Translations under genes and position numbers: made by a program
Source: Owenia fusiformis
Lineage: Eukaryota > Annelida > Polychaeta > Sabellida > Oweniidae
Reading direction: 5' to 3'
Assembly: GCA_903813345.2 (NCBI GenBank)
Contig: CAIIXF020000012.1
Coordinates: 3,949,318 to 4,013,317, forward strand
DNA: 64,000 nt
Shown here: positions 43,801 to 50,170 of the stretch, piece after piece
How the letters are laid out: each line of letters opens with the position of its first letter
Numbering within the stretch: position 1 is the stretch's first letter
Notes under the pieces: model-generated
Seen by the model: only the letters and a program-made list of their open reading frames with translations
Told to the model about the DNA's origin: nothing
The model's database searches: none

Positions 43801-46347
43801 TATTTGACATTCATATCATCTATTATTCAAATTAAGGATTGGTAATTGCTTAAGTGTCATGATTGTTAATTGTAACATCCAATTCATTAAGTCTTTAATT
43901 ACTGTATGTTGTTCAGTGTTAGGCCAAAACCACAGAGGACAACATTTAAAAACACACACAGATTCAAGAAATCAATAATTTTTTAAAATTGAAATTTTAA
44001 AATAGTAAAAACTAATCTTTTTACAATTAACAATAGTTCAATCTCTAGCGCAGTTGTATTTTAAATATAAAAATTGGCCCAAATGAATAAATGACATTGC
44101 TCAGTCAAGTCAGTTTTGAGCGTGTACTATTATCAACGAGAGTGTGACTATTTTATTAGTGTACATGTATATAATTTGTGCTTACTGTTTTATCTTATTG
44201 TTTGCATACAGTTCTTTGTCAATTTTAATGTAATGCATAATTCTTCTAATGTTTAGGTATCGCAATAAACTTGACAGTGTTGACAAGGAAGAAAAACTCT
44301 CAGAGAAGGATAGACAATTACAAGAGAAGGAAGCTGAGGTAGGTCAATCCCCATCCCCCAATCCCCCATCCTTAATTTGTGACATCATAACTAGAACTAT
44401 CTGATTATATATTTTGAGTTATTTGATTTATATATGAAATAAAATATGAAAATTATCAAATTATTATAAGATTAATAAATTCATAATCCTTTAAAAATGT
44501 GATGAAAACTTTAATGGACTTCTATCCCATCCTCAAACTAACATTCATTTATGAACATGATATAGTCAATTAGTCATGCTATATTTAATTATTATGTCAC
44601 CACCAAAAGTGGTGACATATTGTTATGGTCTCCGTTTTTTTATGTCACCACCAAAAGTGGTGACATATTGTTATGGTCTCCGTTTTTTTTGCGACGGCGT
44701 CCGGCGGTTGGAGGTTGGAGGTTGGCGTCCGGCGTCTGTAACAATTTCTTACAACTTCCTATAACTTAACAAATACTTTTTAGACTGACTTCAATTTTTT
44801 TCTAAATCATCTACATGTTCTCAGAAGTTCAAATCTGACTTTAGATTTGACATTTGACCTTCAATGACCTTCTCAAGGTCAAAAAGGTCTTTTTTCAACT
44901 TGCTTCACATTGACTAAATTTTTTTTCAAAATCATCTACATGTTCTCAGAAATTCAAATCTGACTTTAGATTTGACTTTAGATTTGACCTTCAAATCTGA
45001 CTTTAGATTTGACATTTGACCTTCAATGACCTTCTCAAGGTCAAAAAAGGTAAAAAAGGTCTGTTTTCAACTTGCTTCAAATTGACTAAATTTTTTTTTC
45101 AAAATCATCTACATGTTCTCAGAAATTCAAATCTGACTTTAGATTTGACTTAAGATTTGACATTTGACCTTCAATGACCTTCTCAAAGTCAAAAAAGGTC
45201 AAAAAGGTCTTTTTTCAACTTGCTTCAAATTGACTAAATTTTTTTTTCAAAATCATCTACATGTTCTCAGAAATTCAAATCTGACTTTAGATTTGACATT
45301 TGACCTTCAATGACCTTGTCAAGGTCAAAAAAGGTCAAAAAGGTCTGTTTTCAATTTGCTTCAAATTGACTAAAATATTTTTTAAAAATCATCTACGTGT
45401 TCTCAGAAATTCAAATCTGACTTTAGATTTGACTTAAGATTTCACATTTGACCTTCAATGACCTTCTCAAAGTCAAAAAAGGTCAAAAAGGTCTCTTTTC
45501 AACTTGCTTCAAATTGACTAAATTTTTTTTTCAAAATCATCTACATGTTCTCAGAAATTCAAATCTGACTTTAGATTTGACATTTGACCTTCAATGACCT
45601 TCTCAAAGTCAAAAAAGGTCAAAAAGGTCTTTTTTCAACTTGCTTCAAATTGACTAAAAAATTTTTTCAAAATCATCTACATGTTCTCAGAAATTCAAAT
45701 ATGACTTTAGATTTGGCATTGGTAATTCAATGACCTTCTCAAGGTCAAAAAAGGTCAAAAAGGTCTTTTTTCAACTTGCTTCAAATTGACTAATTTTTTT
45801 TTTCAAAATCATCTACATGTTCTCAGAAATTCAAATCTGACTTTAGATTTGACATTTGACCTTCAATGACCTTCTCAAGGTCAAAAAGGTCTTTTTTCAA
45901 CTTGCTTCAAATTTACTTAATTTTTTTTTCAAAATCATCTACATGTTCTCAGAAGTTCAAATCTGACTTTACATTTGACATTTGACCTTCAATGACCTTC
46001 TCAATGTCAAAAAAGTCAAAGAGGTATTTTTTCAACTTGCTTCAAATTGACGAATTTTTTTTCAAAATCATCTACATGTTCTAAGAAGTTCAAATCAAAC
46101 CTTCTTAAGGTCAAAAGGTATTTTCCAACTTGCTTTAAATTGACCAAATTGTTTTAGGTGGTGACATTTTGTCATGTTAATGCCTTGTTTTCAGTTGCGG
46201 AGAATGCAAGACATGATCGCCAAGATGCAAGCTCAGATGGCTAAGCCCGCCCCAGCTCCCGCCCCCACGCAACCACAACAGAATGGTGCCCCACCAGCAG
46301 GGGTGAATAATAACACAACCAAACAGATCAAGACGCATAATGTATGA
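10762..46347 (+). CDS. SEPT2-type septin, 11 coding exons with a duplicated exon 4
   Basis: Septins are GTP-binding proteins that assemble into hetero-oligomeric filaments at membranes and the cytoskeleton. Joining exons by GT-AG sites and phase gives a continuous frame of about 412 codons. In order it shows an N-terminal segment with [17 protein letters not shown] and a basic patch (residues about 26-60), P-loop GESGLGKST (61-69), DTPG (118-121), AKAD (199-202), the septin unique element around [10 protein letters not shown] (exon 8), then a predicted coiled coil and a Pro/Ala/Gln-rich tail. The match to vertebrate SEPT2 is close throughout, but the tail is longer (SEPT2 is about 361 aa). 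Exon 4 is present as two alternatives (30396-30519, 31388-31511). Intron 2 (about 12 kb) contains a separate gene on the opposite strand. The ATG at 10762 has an in-frame TAA about 24 nt upstream; a non-coding 5' exon may exist but is not identified. Family assignment is near certain; exact ends are less so. Confidence 0.95.
11623..11722. repeat. 50-bp direct duplication
   Basis: CCTTAACTTAGGGGTCATCT and the following 30 bp occur twice, back to back, with almost no differences, so the duplication is recent. Confidence 0.85.
12142..12346. mobile_element. CATAGGCGTC-ended MITE
   Basis: Terminal inverted repeats CATAGGCGTC / GATGCCTATG. Related to 3410-3632. Confidence 0.6.
13140..13301. mobile_element. 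GGTGGTGACAT-family MITE copy, decayed
   Basis: It contains TTGTTATAGTCTC, GGTTGGCATCTGTA and CAGGTGGTGATATTTTGCAT, in the same order as the other copies. Confidence 0.55.
13327..13637. repeat. Direct duplication of about 155 bp
   Basis: Two copies share AAAACACTCTC, GGGTAACAGGTTG, ATTCTAGCCAGCTCG and AAGTATAAGGGGGCAATTAT, with a few substitutions and a small indel. Confidence 0.8.
14635..14814. mobile_element. CAGGCCCATAGCCAG MITE
   Basis: Perfect 15-bp terminal inverted repeats CAGGCCCATAGCCAG / CTGGCTATGGGCCTG. A single-arm relative lies at 10485-10505. Confidence 0.8.
15756..15892. mobile_element. MITE with ACTAAGATTGG / CAAGACTAAAC-type ends
   Basis: Imperfect inverted ends around ACTAAGATTGGTGACACAGG and GTTCCAAGACTAAACATTAG. 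Probably a diverged relative of the element at 1164-1288. Confidence 0.4.
16174..16206 (+). repeat. Single dispersed relative of the 48-bp minisatellite unit
   Basis: GTTCCAGTTGCCAAACTTAT followed by GGCGGGGGTGTA matches the core of the unit at 56607-58356, 40 kb away. Confidence 0.6.
16553..16984. mobile_element. CAGTAAAACCTG MITE split by a nested inverted-repeat element
   Basis: The outer ends TGAAACCTGTATATCCAAAC and GACAGGTTTTACTA belong to the TA-type MITE. The interior about 16623-16866 is a separate insertion with perfect 13-bp arms (CCCCCTGCTATAA / TTATAGCAGGGGG) and longer imperfect ends starting CCTCC. Confidence 0.6.
17127..17232. repeat. Three tandem copies of about 45 bp next to septin exon 2
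   Basis: GATGAACCATGAAATCACTA followed by TTGCACAGAAT occurs three times, ending 32 nt before exon 2. Confidence 0.75.
17264..17369 (+). CDS. Septin exon 2 (N-terminal basic region)
   Basis: Acceptor tttcttatttcag, donor G|gtgagt, 106 nt. It encodes [18 protein letters not shown] and the basic stretch [11 protein letters not shown], a phosphoinositide-binding region in septins, and ends LMVV plus the first base of the P-loop glycine codon. A degenerate copy of its donor region follows at about 17414-17435. Confidence 0.95.
18199..18584. mobile_element. hAT-like MITE with 8-bp target duplication
   Basis: 12-bp terminal inverted repeats TAGAGGTGTCAC / GTGACACCTCTA, flanked by TTAAGAAC and TTACGAAC (7 of 8 identical). 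Internally GC-rich ends (GGGCCGGGCC) flank an AT-rich centre. It is inserted in an older CAGTAAAACCTG MITE (about 18085-18640). Confidence 0.75.
18910..19066. mobile_element. GGTGGTGACAT-family MITE copy
   Basis: It contains TTGTTATAGTCTCCATTTTT and ends GGTGGTGACATTTTTTCATG, then TAAATGCCTTGTT. Confidence 0.6.
19127..19183 (+). repeat. (GTCC)n microsatellite
   Basis: Tetranucleotide GTCC/CGTC array with two interruptions, leading into the 19200-20115 repeat cluster. Confidence 0.9.
19200..20115. repeat. Tandem array of 120-150 bp units with ATGGCGGCCAT palindromes
   Basis: About six degenerate copies of CGAAAAGTAGTGGAGCGATT, TTGTTCATATTTGGTATGTG, TGACACTTTTGGTAGAAGG and AAAATGGC(C/G)GCCATTTT. 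Starts of CGAAAAGTAG lie near 19464, 19617, 19739, 19886 and 20020. Each copy can form a strong hairpin around GGCGGCCATTTT. Confidence 0.8.
20954..21456. repeat. Nested inverted repeats (fold-back element)
   Basis: The outer arms 20954-20981 and 21293-21320 (CTCATACTTGAGT core) are near-perfect inverted copies. Inside the 3' part, 21339-21359 and 21425-21445 form a perfect 21-bp inverted repeat around the core GGATATAGGGTATATCC. Confidence 0.75.
21898..22073. mobile_element. CAGTAAAACCTG MITE, divergent interior
   Basis: TA|CAGTAAAACCTG ... CAGGTTTCACTG|TA, 176 bp, with both TA duplications intact. Its interior carries TTCCACTT motifs instead of TGTTCAC, so it is a second subfamily; 63912-64000 looks alike. 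Confidence 0.8.
22316..22505. repeat. 103-bp direct duplication
   Basis: TTCAATAACAGCATTTTGTG and the following sequence through AGGTTACAAGTA occur twice, offset 103 bp. Confidence 0.85.
22956..23793. mobile_element. TTAA-flanked element, 830 bp
   Basis: Ends TTAA|AGTCCCCGTCAAAAGTTT and, inverted, TTAA|AGGCCCCATGTAAAGTTT (14 of 18 identical). The TTAA duplication suggests a non-autonomous piggyBac- or Kolobok-type element. No transposase is visible. Confidence 0.65.
24379..24384 (-). terminator. Candidate poly(A) signal AATAAA of the NTase-TPR gene
   Basis: An exact AATAAA on the - strand about 145 nt downstream of the stop codon. It is the only evidence for the 3' end. Confidence 0.4.
24527..27327 (-). 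CDS. 2A-NTase-TPR protein, main exon
   Basis: Exon 2 of the nested gene carries 933 of 997 residues without interruption. The acceptor atatttcag on the - strand precedes AG GTA ACA AAA GAA ATG, in phase with exon 1. Domains (full-length numbering): helical N-terminal region 70-225; nucleotidyltransferase motif [18 protein letters not shown] at about 262-279, with the GS pair and D277/E279 placed as in GlnD/DUF294-type NTases; a region around [20 protein letters not shown] (about 365-384); a further helical region; then TPRs from about 645 to the end. At least six near-identical TPR units repeat every 43 residues (129 bp), with core [20 protein letters not shown] and YHQESLKM, resembling kinesin light chain and nephrocystin-3. 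Enzyme activity and substrate are unknown; a signalling or immune role is inference. AATAAA lies at 24384-24379, about 145 nt past the stop. Confidence 0.9.
27806..27998 (-). CDS. 2A-NTase-TPR protein, exon 1 with 2A-like peptide
   Basis: 64 codons plus one base from ATG at 27998, in a strong context (A at -3, G at +4), to donor TCAG|gtgaat. The joined Glu codon (G|AG) continues straight into the main exon. Residues 1-20 read [20 protein letters not shown]. Residues 38-58 form a hydrophobic/basic run ending [13 protein letters not shown], then QTNKKS. The C-terminal half of the 2A consensus, D(V/I)ExNPGP, is intact except for Gly in place of Asp. 2A sequences cause the ribosome to skip the bond between Gly57 and Pro58. 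N-terminal 2A-like segments acting as alternative targeting signals are known from sea urchin NLR proteins and non-LTR retrotransposons. That this exon belongs to the main exon is inferred from splice sites and phase. Confidence 0.75.
29368..29454 (+). CDS. Septin exon 3 (P-loop)
   Basis: Acceptor gtttttccag, donor G|gtatgt, 87 nt. It encodes [20 protein letters not shown] and completes the Walker A motif GESGLGKST across the splice junction. It ends with phase 1, which either version of exon 4 can accept. Confidence 0.97.
29455..30395 (+). other. Septin intron 3 (before exon 4a)
   Basis: 0.9 kb AT-rich intron; nothing else recognised. Confidence 0.8.
30396..30519 (+). CDS. Septin exon 4a (mutually exclusive, FADA version)
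   Basis: 124 nt, acceptor gaatttcag, donor TG|gtatgt. It reads [20 protein letters not shown], then [20 protein letters not shown] and D, with the split codon completed as Cys by exon 5. The ending AI-x-x-x-D-C matches canonical SEPT2. The residue two past DTPG is Ala where septins nearly always have Gly (DTPGFGD or DTPGYGD). Confidence 0.93.
30520..31387 (+). other. Spacer between alternative exons 4a and 4b
   Basis: 868 bp with ordinary GT and AG ends on both sides. The spacing is large enough that steric hindrance alone is unlikely to prevent 4a-4b joining. Confidence 0.8.
31388..31511 (+). CDS. Septin exon 4b (mutually exclusive, FGDG version)
   Basis: 124 nt, the same length and phases as exon 4a, acceptor cctatttcag, donor AG|gtaaaa. 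It reads [20 protein letters not shown], then [20 protein letters not shown] and E, with the split codon completed as Ser by exon 5. About 30 of 41 residues match exon 4a, while many shared codons differ at the third position. This indicates an old duplication held under purifying selection rather than a recent copy or pseudo-exon. Confidence 0.92.
32768..32885. repeat. Degenerate (AGTACCATA) simple repeat
   Basis: Irregular runs of AGTACCATAAGACCATAATA type. Confidence 0.7.
32982..33045. mobile_element. Internally deleted CAGTGAAACCTG MITE
   Basis: Both ends are present (CAGTGAAACCTG ... CAGGTTTTACTG) but only 64 bp long. Confidence 0.65.
33291..33466. mobile_element. CACTGGCGGATCCA MITE
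   Basis: 14-bp terminal inverted repeats CACTGGCGGATCCA / TGGATCCACCAGTG (one mismatch), flanked by TAGAT on both sides. The interior is rich in GGCCC. Confidence 0.75.
35184..35318 (+). CDS. Septin exon 5
   Basis: 135 nt, acceptor catatttcag, donor GG|gtatgt. It encodes [20 protein letters not shown] and continues [20 protein letters not shown] with PAGH. This is the highly conserved block after switch II in SEPT2-group septins, where SEPT2 itself has [20 protein letters not shown]. Confidence 0.97.
35728..35845 (+). CDS. Septin exon 6 (AKAD motif)
   Basis: 118 nt, acceptor ttattttag, donor AAG|gtaaaa. It encodes [20 protein letters not shown], then [23 protein letters not shown] is the guanine-specificity (G4) motif. 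The exon ends about 80 nt before the 31-bp minisatellite begins. Confidence 0.97.
35923..37206 (+). repeat. 31-bp minisatellite with 5-unit higher-order pattern
   Basis: About 41 copies of GCTCTGATTATCATTTTATG plus GTACACTATAT in septin intron 6. Units carry GATTATC (T) or GAGTATC (G). From about unit 25 to the end the order is strictly GTTGT repeated, a 155-bp higher-order unit. Degenerate ancestral-like units flank it on both sides (35890-35922, 37207-37256). Confidence 0.95.
37481..37582 (+). CDS. Septin exon 7
   Basis: 102 nt, 34 codons, phase 0 at both ends, acceptor gtatatttag, donor AAG|gtatgg. It encodes [20 protein letters not shown] followed by [14 protein letters not shown]. The acidic DSDEDED stretch is a septin hallmark. 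Confidence 0.96.
37583..38218 (+). other. Septin intron 7
   Basis: 0.6 kb including a locally GC-richer patch (37780-38010). No gene recognised in it. Confidence 0.6.
38219..38364 (+). CDS. Septin exon 8 (septin unique element)
   Basis: 146 nt, acceptor ttgtttccag, donor AT|gttagt. It encodes [20 protein letters not shown], then [20 protein letters not shown] and FIKLRTML. The last codon is split AT|T (Ile), restoring the family sequence LRTMLITHMQDL. A member of the GGTGGTGACAT transposon family starts within about 40 nt of this donor. Confidence 0.96.
38375..38512. mobile_element. GGTGGTGACAT-family MITE just after septin exon 8
   Basis: It contains GTTCCAACTTTTTTTGTGGA, GGTTGGCATCTGTAACAAAT and CAGGTGGTGACATTTTGCAT, and begins about 10-30 nt from the exon 8 donor. 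Confidence 0.65.
38824..38937 (+). CDS. Septin exon 9
   Basis: 114 nt, acceptor ataattttag, donor AA|gtcagt. It encodes [20 protein letters not shown], then [17 protein letters not shown]. The first 20 residues match the conserved end of the septin GTPase domain. The Gly5 linker and basic RTQRKSK run look lineage-specific. Confidence 0.95.
39129..39720. mobile_element. 592-bp MITE with perfect 8-bp target duplication
   Basis: Terminal inverted repeats of about 39 bp start CCCGGGGGGTTCACT. Both flanks carry GCTCCTGA (39121-39128, 39721-39728). The interior is built of tandem units of about 30 bp around TTTGGTATGGCATTGGTCC. An 8-bp duplication fits hAT or P-type elements. A 171-codon ORF on the - strand is an accident of this repeat. 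Confidence 0.9.
40765..40882. mobile_element. Palindromic AGAGGAGGAAATACCC repeat copy
   Basis: The arms GAGGGGTAATACCCCACAGT and GTGGGTATTTCCTCCTC, with ATGAACCTATC / GATAGGTTCAT inside, form one long imperfect hairpin. Confidence 0.7.
41265..41375. mobile_element. Palindromic repeat copy
   Basis: GAGGAAATCACCCAGAATTC and, inverted, AATTCTAGGGTTTTCCCCC, with GTTGAACC / ATTCATCTATAAATTC inside. Confidence 0.6.
42465..42590. mobile_element. Palindromic repeat copy
   Basis: ATATCCCAGAATTCATAGAA through GGGTGTTACCTCCTCTTG, same family as 40765-40882. Confidence 0.6.
42730..42803. repeat. Tandem TAGATTATAGAATATTC units
   Basis: Four units of about 17-19 bp, each centred on AGAATATTCTAGA or AGAATGTTCTAGA. 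Confidence 0.8.
43400..43735. mobile_element. Inverted-repeat element with CAGTGTGGGTCATA ends
   Basis: The left end (CATAACAGTGTGGGTCATA, then CACTCGACA) matches the inverted right end (TATGGCAGTGTGGGTCATA, then CACTCGACA). Confidence 0.65.
44257..44338 (+). CDS. Septin exon 10 (coiled coil)
   Basis: 82 nt, acceptor taatgtttag, donor GAG|gtaggt. It encodes [20 protein letters not shown], then LQEKEAE, a charged heptad-like segment at the start of the C-terminal coiled coil typical of the SEPT2 and SEPT5 groups. The split AA|G codon joins exon 9 in frame. Confidence 0.9.
44589..46193. mobile_element. Large GGTGGTGACAT-family element with AGGTCA-rich tandem repeats
   Basis: It starts with a doubled 48-bp terminus containing the hairpin ATGTCACCACC-AAAA-GTGGTGACAT and ends GGTGGTGACATTTTGTCATG, TTAATGCCTTGTTTT. 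The interior has about nine units of 130-150 bp with AATCTGACTTTAGATTTGAC, TGACCTTCAATGACCTTCTC, AAGGTCAAAAAAGGTCA and AAAATCATCTACATGTTCTC. Its tail runs into the septin exon 11 acceptor. Confidence 0.8.
46195..46347 (+). CDS. Septin exon 11 (C-terminus and stop)
   Basis: Acceptor ccttgttttcag at 46194. It encodes [20 protein letters not shown], then a Pro/Ala/Gln-rich tail ending [10 protein letters not shown] with TGA at 46345-46347. LRRMQDM matches the LRRMQEM of SEPT5-like tails. Bases 46342-46347 (gtatga) can also act as a donor: splicing to 48233 gives HN then TGA at once, so both forms stop at the same place with or without the final Val. The polypyrimidine tract and acceptor lie in or directly beside a transposon tail. 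Confidence 0.88.
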   Translation: MRRMQDMIAKMQAQMAKPAPAPAPTQPQQNGAPPAGVNNNTTKQIKTHNV

Positions 46348-48232
46348 TCGTAAGCTTCATGTGTAGAAAGGCTTGAGGAGGTTGGTGCTTAATATAACTA
46401 ATATGTTTGATATCTCATAGTGAAAGTCTCAAATGAATACTTATGTCTCAACAAGTCACTGTTACACCCCCCCCCCATTTGATCAATAATTAGTCTATTA
46501 TGGAGTACAATAATATTGATTTCAACTGGGTGCAAAGTGTTTTTTGGGTGGGTGCAAGCCTATTTTCAGAATCTTAGGTGGGTGCAAAGGTAAGATGGTA
46601 TTTTATCCGGAAAAGGTTCATAAAATCCCACACTTTGAAATTGCTTGAAATTAATTTAGAATTATTCTTTTCTGTTCATATCAAATTAAATGATTTATAA
46701 TATGAGATGTGAGATATCAAACAGATTTTCTTAATAATCTTACGTTTCCCTGTTTTCTGTTCTTAGTTAAGAACTAACATTTTAGTGGTAACGATAAAAT
46801 GGAAAAATATTGCAAAATGATAATGCAATTTGATGTTCTTCAGGTTTTTCCATTTTGCTTTGGAATTGAGTTAGAATCACATTATCTTGGAACATCAGTA
46901 CCTAAACATTGAATCCTTGGCTTCCCAAATCTGTTTTAAAAATATTCTTGAAATTGTATCTATTTTGAAAGGATGTTAACATATGGGCTTGAATTAACAA
47001 TTCATTTATCTTTAAAGAGTATTAACAAATTAAAATTAACAAATTAAAATTTCATTGATTGAAATTAACATTCAATTGGTCTTTAAAGGGTTAACAATAT
47101 TAAAATGTGGTTGAAGATTAACATGTGTTAGGAGGGTATATAAAGAGGGTGATTTTTGTTTAATCTTGAAGTGCTTTATAGTGTGACTACATCACAATGT
47201 GTTGTGTATAATTTTAAATAATGCTTGCTTTTCTGGCCAATGAGTCAGTGACTATGATTTTACCCTTGATTGGCCACCCTCATCAATCCTTGTGTGTCAG
47301 CCTCAACTTTTTCATTGTATCTGAAAGCTTGGATTGGAGGTTTATGGGGTGGTAAGCTTGCAAGCGATGTCTATGATTTTACACCGTGATGGGCCACCCT
47401 CATCAAACCTTAATAATCTTGTGTGTCAGCCTTAACTTTTTCATTGTATCTGAAAGCTTGGATTGGAGGTTTATGGGGTGGTAAAATGCAAGCGATGTCT
47501 ATGATTTTACACTGTGATGGGCCACCCTCATCAAACCTTAATAATCTTGTGTGTCAGCCTCAACTTTTTCATTGTATCCGAAAGCTTGGATTGGAGGTTT
47601 ATGGGGTGGTAAACTTGCAAGCGATGTCTATGATTTTACACTGTGATGGGCCACCCTCATCAAACCTTAATAATCTTGTGTGTCAGCCTCAACTTTTTCA
47701 TTGTATCTGAAAGCTTGGATTGGAGGTTTATGGGGTGGTAAACTTGCAAGCGATGTCTATGATTTTACACTGTGATGGGCCACCCTCATCAAACCTTAAT
47801 AATCTTGTGTGTCAGCCTCAACTTTTTCATTGTATCTGAAAGCTTGGATTGGAGGTATCGAGGATTGCAAATTTGCAAGCAATGTCTATGATTTTACAAT
47901 GTGCTGGGCAACCCTAACCAAACCTTAATAATCTTGAGCTTCCTGAGCTCAATTAGATTTTACAATGTTGGGTCTAAATAATCAAAATACTTGTAGTATT
48001 GGCATTGTAGTTTGAATCAGTGTTAATATTTTGATGATTGTAGAATTAAACTTTATAAAAACATATTTCTTGAAACAGAACTTTATAAGAATTTAAAGAA
48101 GTTAACCTAATCCGTTTCTCATTGATCTGTTGTTAGATATTTTAGATTTTAATGGATGGAAATGTCTAAAATGCTATAAATATTTTTGCATAATAAAACC
48201 ATTATTTTATTTTTTTGATTTTTCTCTTTCAG
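46348..48232 (+). other. Downstream of septin stop / candidate intron 11
   Basis: Either 3'UTR (if gtatga at 46342 is not used) or an intron to 48233. It contains the 129-bp array at 47252-47943. Confidence 0.5.
47252..47943 (+). repeat. 129-bp tandem array, about five copies
   Basis: Each unit contains TTGTGTGTCAGCCTCAACTT, GAAAGCTTGGATTGGAGG and GATGGGCCACCCTCATCAAA. Starts of TGTGTGTCAG are at 47291, 47420, 47548, 47677 and 47806. The unit is divisible by 3, which opens chance ORFs. Confidence 0.92.
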
Positions 48233-48300
48233 TGATGCCATAGTAACTCGTGAACAATGTAAACAAATGAAGTCAGGTTCTCATCAACAAACTTTATAAT
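48233..48300 (+). other. Probable start of a septin 3'UTR exon
   Basis: A strong acceptor (tttttctctttcag) precedes 48233, and the first codon in phase with exon 11 is TGA. The exon probably runs well beyond 48300 as 3'UTR. The exact cleavage site is not resolved; AATAAA occurs near 51430, among other places. Confidence 0.45.
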
Positions 48301-50038
48301 AATCCGATAGGAGTGCATAAATAGAAAACAAAAGTGTGGAGAATTCGTAAATTGAATCATAAAACATTTGATTTACATAATTAGCAGAAAACAAAAGAGA
48401 ATGTTGTTACAAATGAAAAAATATGATTCTGGACATTTTCGGAATGAAATGAGTTCAATCAAAAGATATTGAAGAAAAATTCAAAAAATTCGAACTATTA
48501 AAGATAAAATTGAGAATTGTTCTAAATTTTATTTATGAATCGCAGCTAATGGCTGGTGAGGTAAGGGAGGTGCGTCTAATTGAGGCAGACAGTATTATTA
48601 TAATTCTAGTACAATTCATGTATTAATACAGAATCAAAGTTAACATGTTTAGTACTTATTCCTGTGAAAGATGGCAGTCCGATCTGTCTCATGACAAGGA
48701 AAATATTGACTAACTTACAATTATATCATGACAAGAAGAAAAACCACAAAAATAGGGCTATATATGCTTACTTAAATATCACATGAACATATATACTGGA
48801 TATGCTAACATTATAATAAAATTATTACGCTCAAACAGTATAAATATTCATTTTATATAATAATGTAATATCATATAACAAATGTGTACTATAATAAACT
48901 AATTCATGACATTACATCAAGGAGATACAAGGTCTATATATACATTATGGATATAACCCAAACTCATAATATTGATGTTAAAACAACACTACATCAATGT
49001 CATCTTGGTCGGAGGTTTCAGCATTATAAAAATATAAAACCTTGAACTTGTTTTAACTAACATTGAATAACATTTATAAAAAACTTATGGATATAAAAGT
49101 GACACATGGATACATAAAACACATGGATATATTACATGGATATATAAAACACATGGATATATAATTAACATTGATCGACATGGATAAAGACTATAACAGC
49201 TATTAATATTTACTTTGCATTTCATTTGCATTATTTGCAATGCGGATATCATATGGATATACCACATCAATTGGATACATAAAATGGATTAACTGTACAT
49301 TAAACATCTGGCATTGTGGATATGCCAAGTTCTTAACACCTGGATATTATTAATACACTACTGTATTGATAACAGAGCCCATCATTTGGATATAAACACA
49401 ACATACCTTATTAGCTATCACCTCTTATCTAATCATCTAATAATGGACATGATACACATAAAACATCTTATTGGATATCTTACAAGCAGTTATCATATGG
49501 ATATATATTAAAATAATATCACAAGTATCATAATTTGGATATATATGCATACACATAAGAGCTGCTATCACACGGATATGTACATTGTACATATTGTGTA
49601 CATAACCCATATGTATGTTATATCTGATTTTCAAGACATTTATGAACAATGAATCTAATGTAATTAAGCATTTATCATCTGCAGTCTGAATGTAGACTGG
49701 GTTTACTTGTACAGTATTGAATTTGAATATCATGCCATTTTAACAACTGGAGATTTCCAACTTGAACAGCATGATCTTATCTGTGGGTTTCAATATAATG
49801 ATACCGCCTGTTAGTGTCCATATTTTACACTCTTGAGACCATGGGCTGTTTAATGAGAAATGATGATCCGTGCGTGTACAATTCTAGGCTTTCAATATCA
49901 CTGTTTCCGTATTTCCCTGTGTTTTCCAACATACATTACTTCTGTGCCATTTTGCTAAGGAAGTAGAGAAAAGGGAAAAGACTTGTTATAGGGGAAACAA
50001 AGACATGTTGCAGCTTTAAGTTCATGTTGAAGTTGAGT

Positions 50039-50170
50039 CTCATTTTGTTTGAAATTGAGTTTGCAGTGAGGCAAATTGATTAAAATTGAGTTTGCAGTGA
50101 GGCAAATTGATTGAAATTGAGTTTGCAGTGAGGCAAATTGATTGAAATTGAGTTTGCAGCGAGGCAAATT
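50039..50170. repeat. 33-bp tandem repeat, about four copies
   Basis: GAAATTGAGTTTGCAGTGAG plus GCAAATTGATT, nearly identical copies. Confidence 0.9.

Larger units (their letters stand above)
38938..44256 (+). other. Septin intron 9
   Basis: 5.3 kb containing the 592-bp MITE, three palindromic repeat copies, a TAGATTATAGAATATTC tandem repeat (about 42730-42803) and an inverted-repeat element at about 43400-43735. No other coding sequence recognised. Confidence 0.75.

Noticed and set aside
47423-47710. 95-codon + ORF
   Set aside because: Product of the 129-bp tandem array, a multiple of 3.
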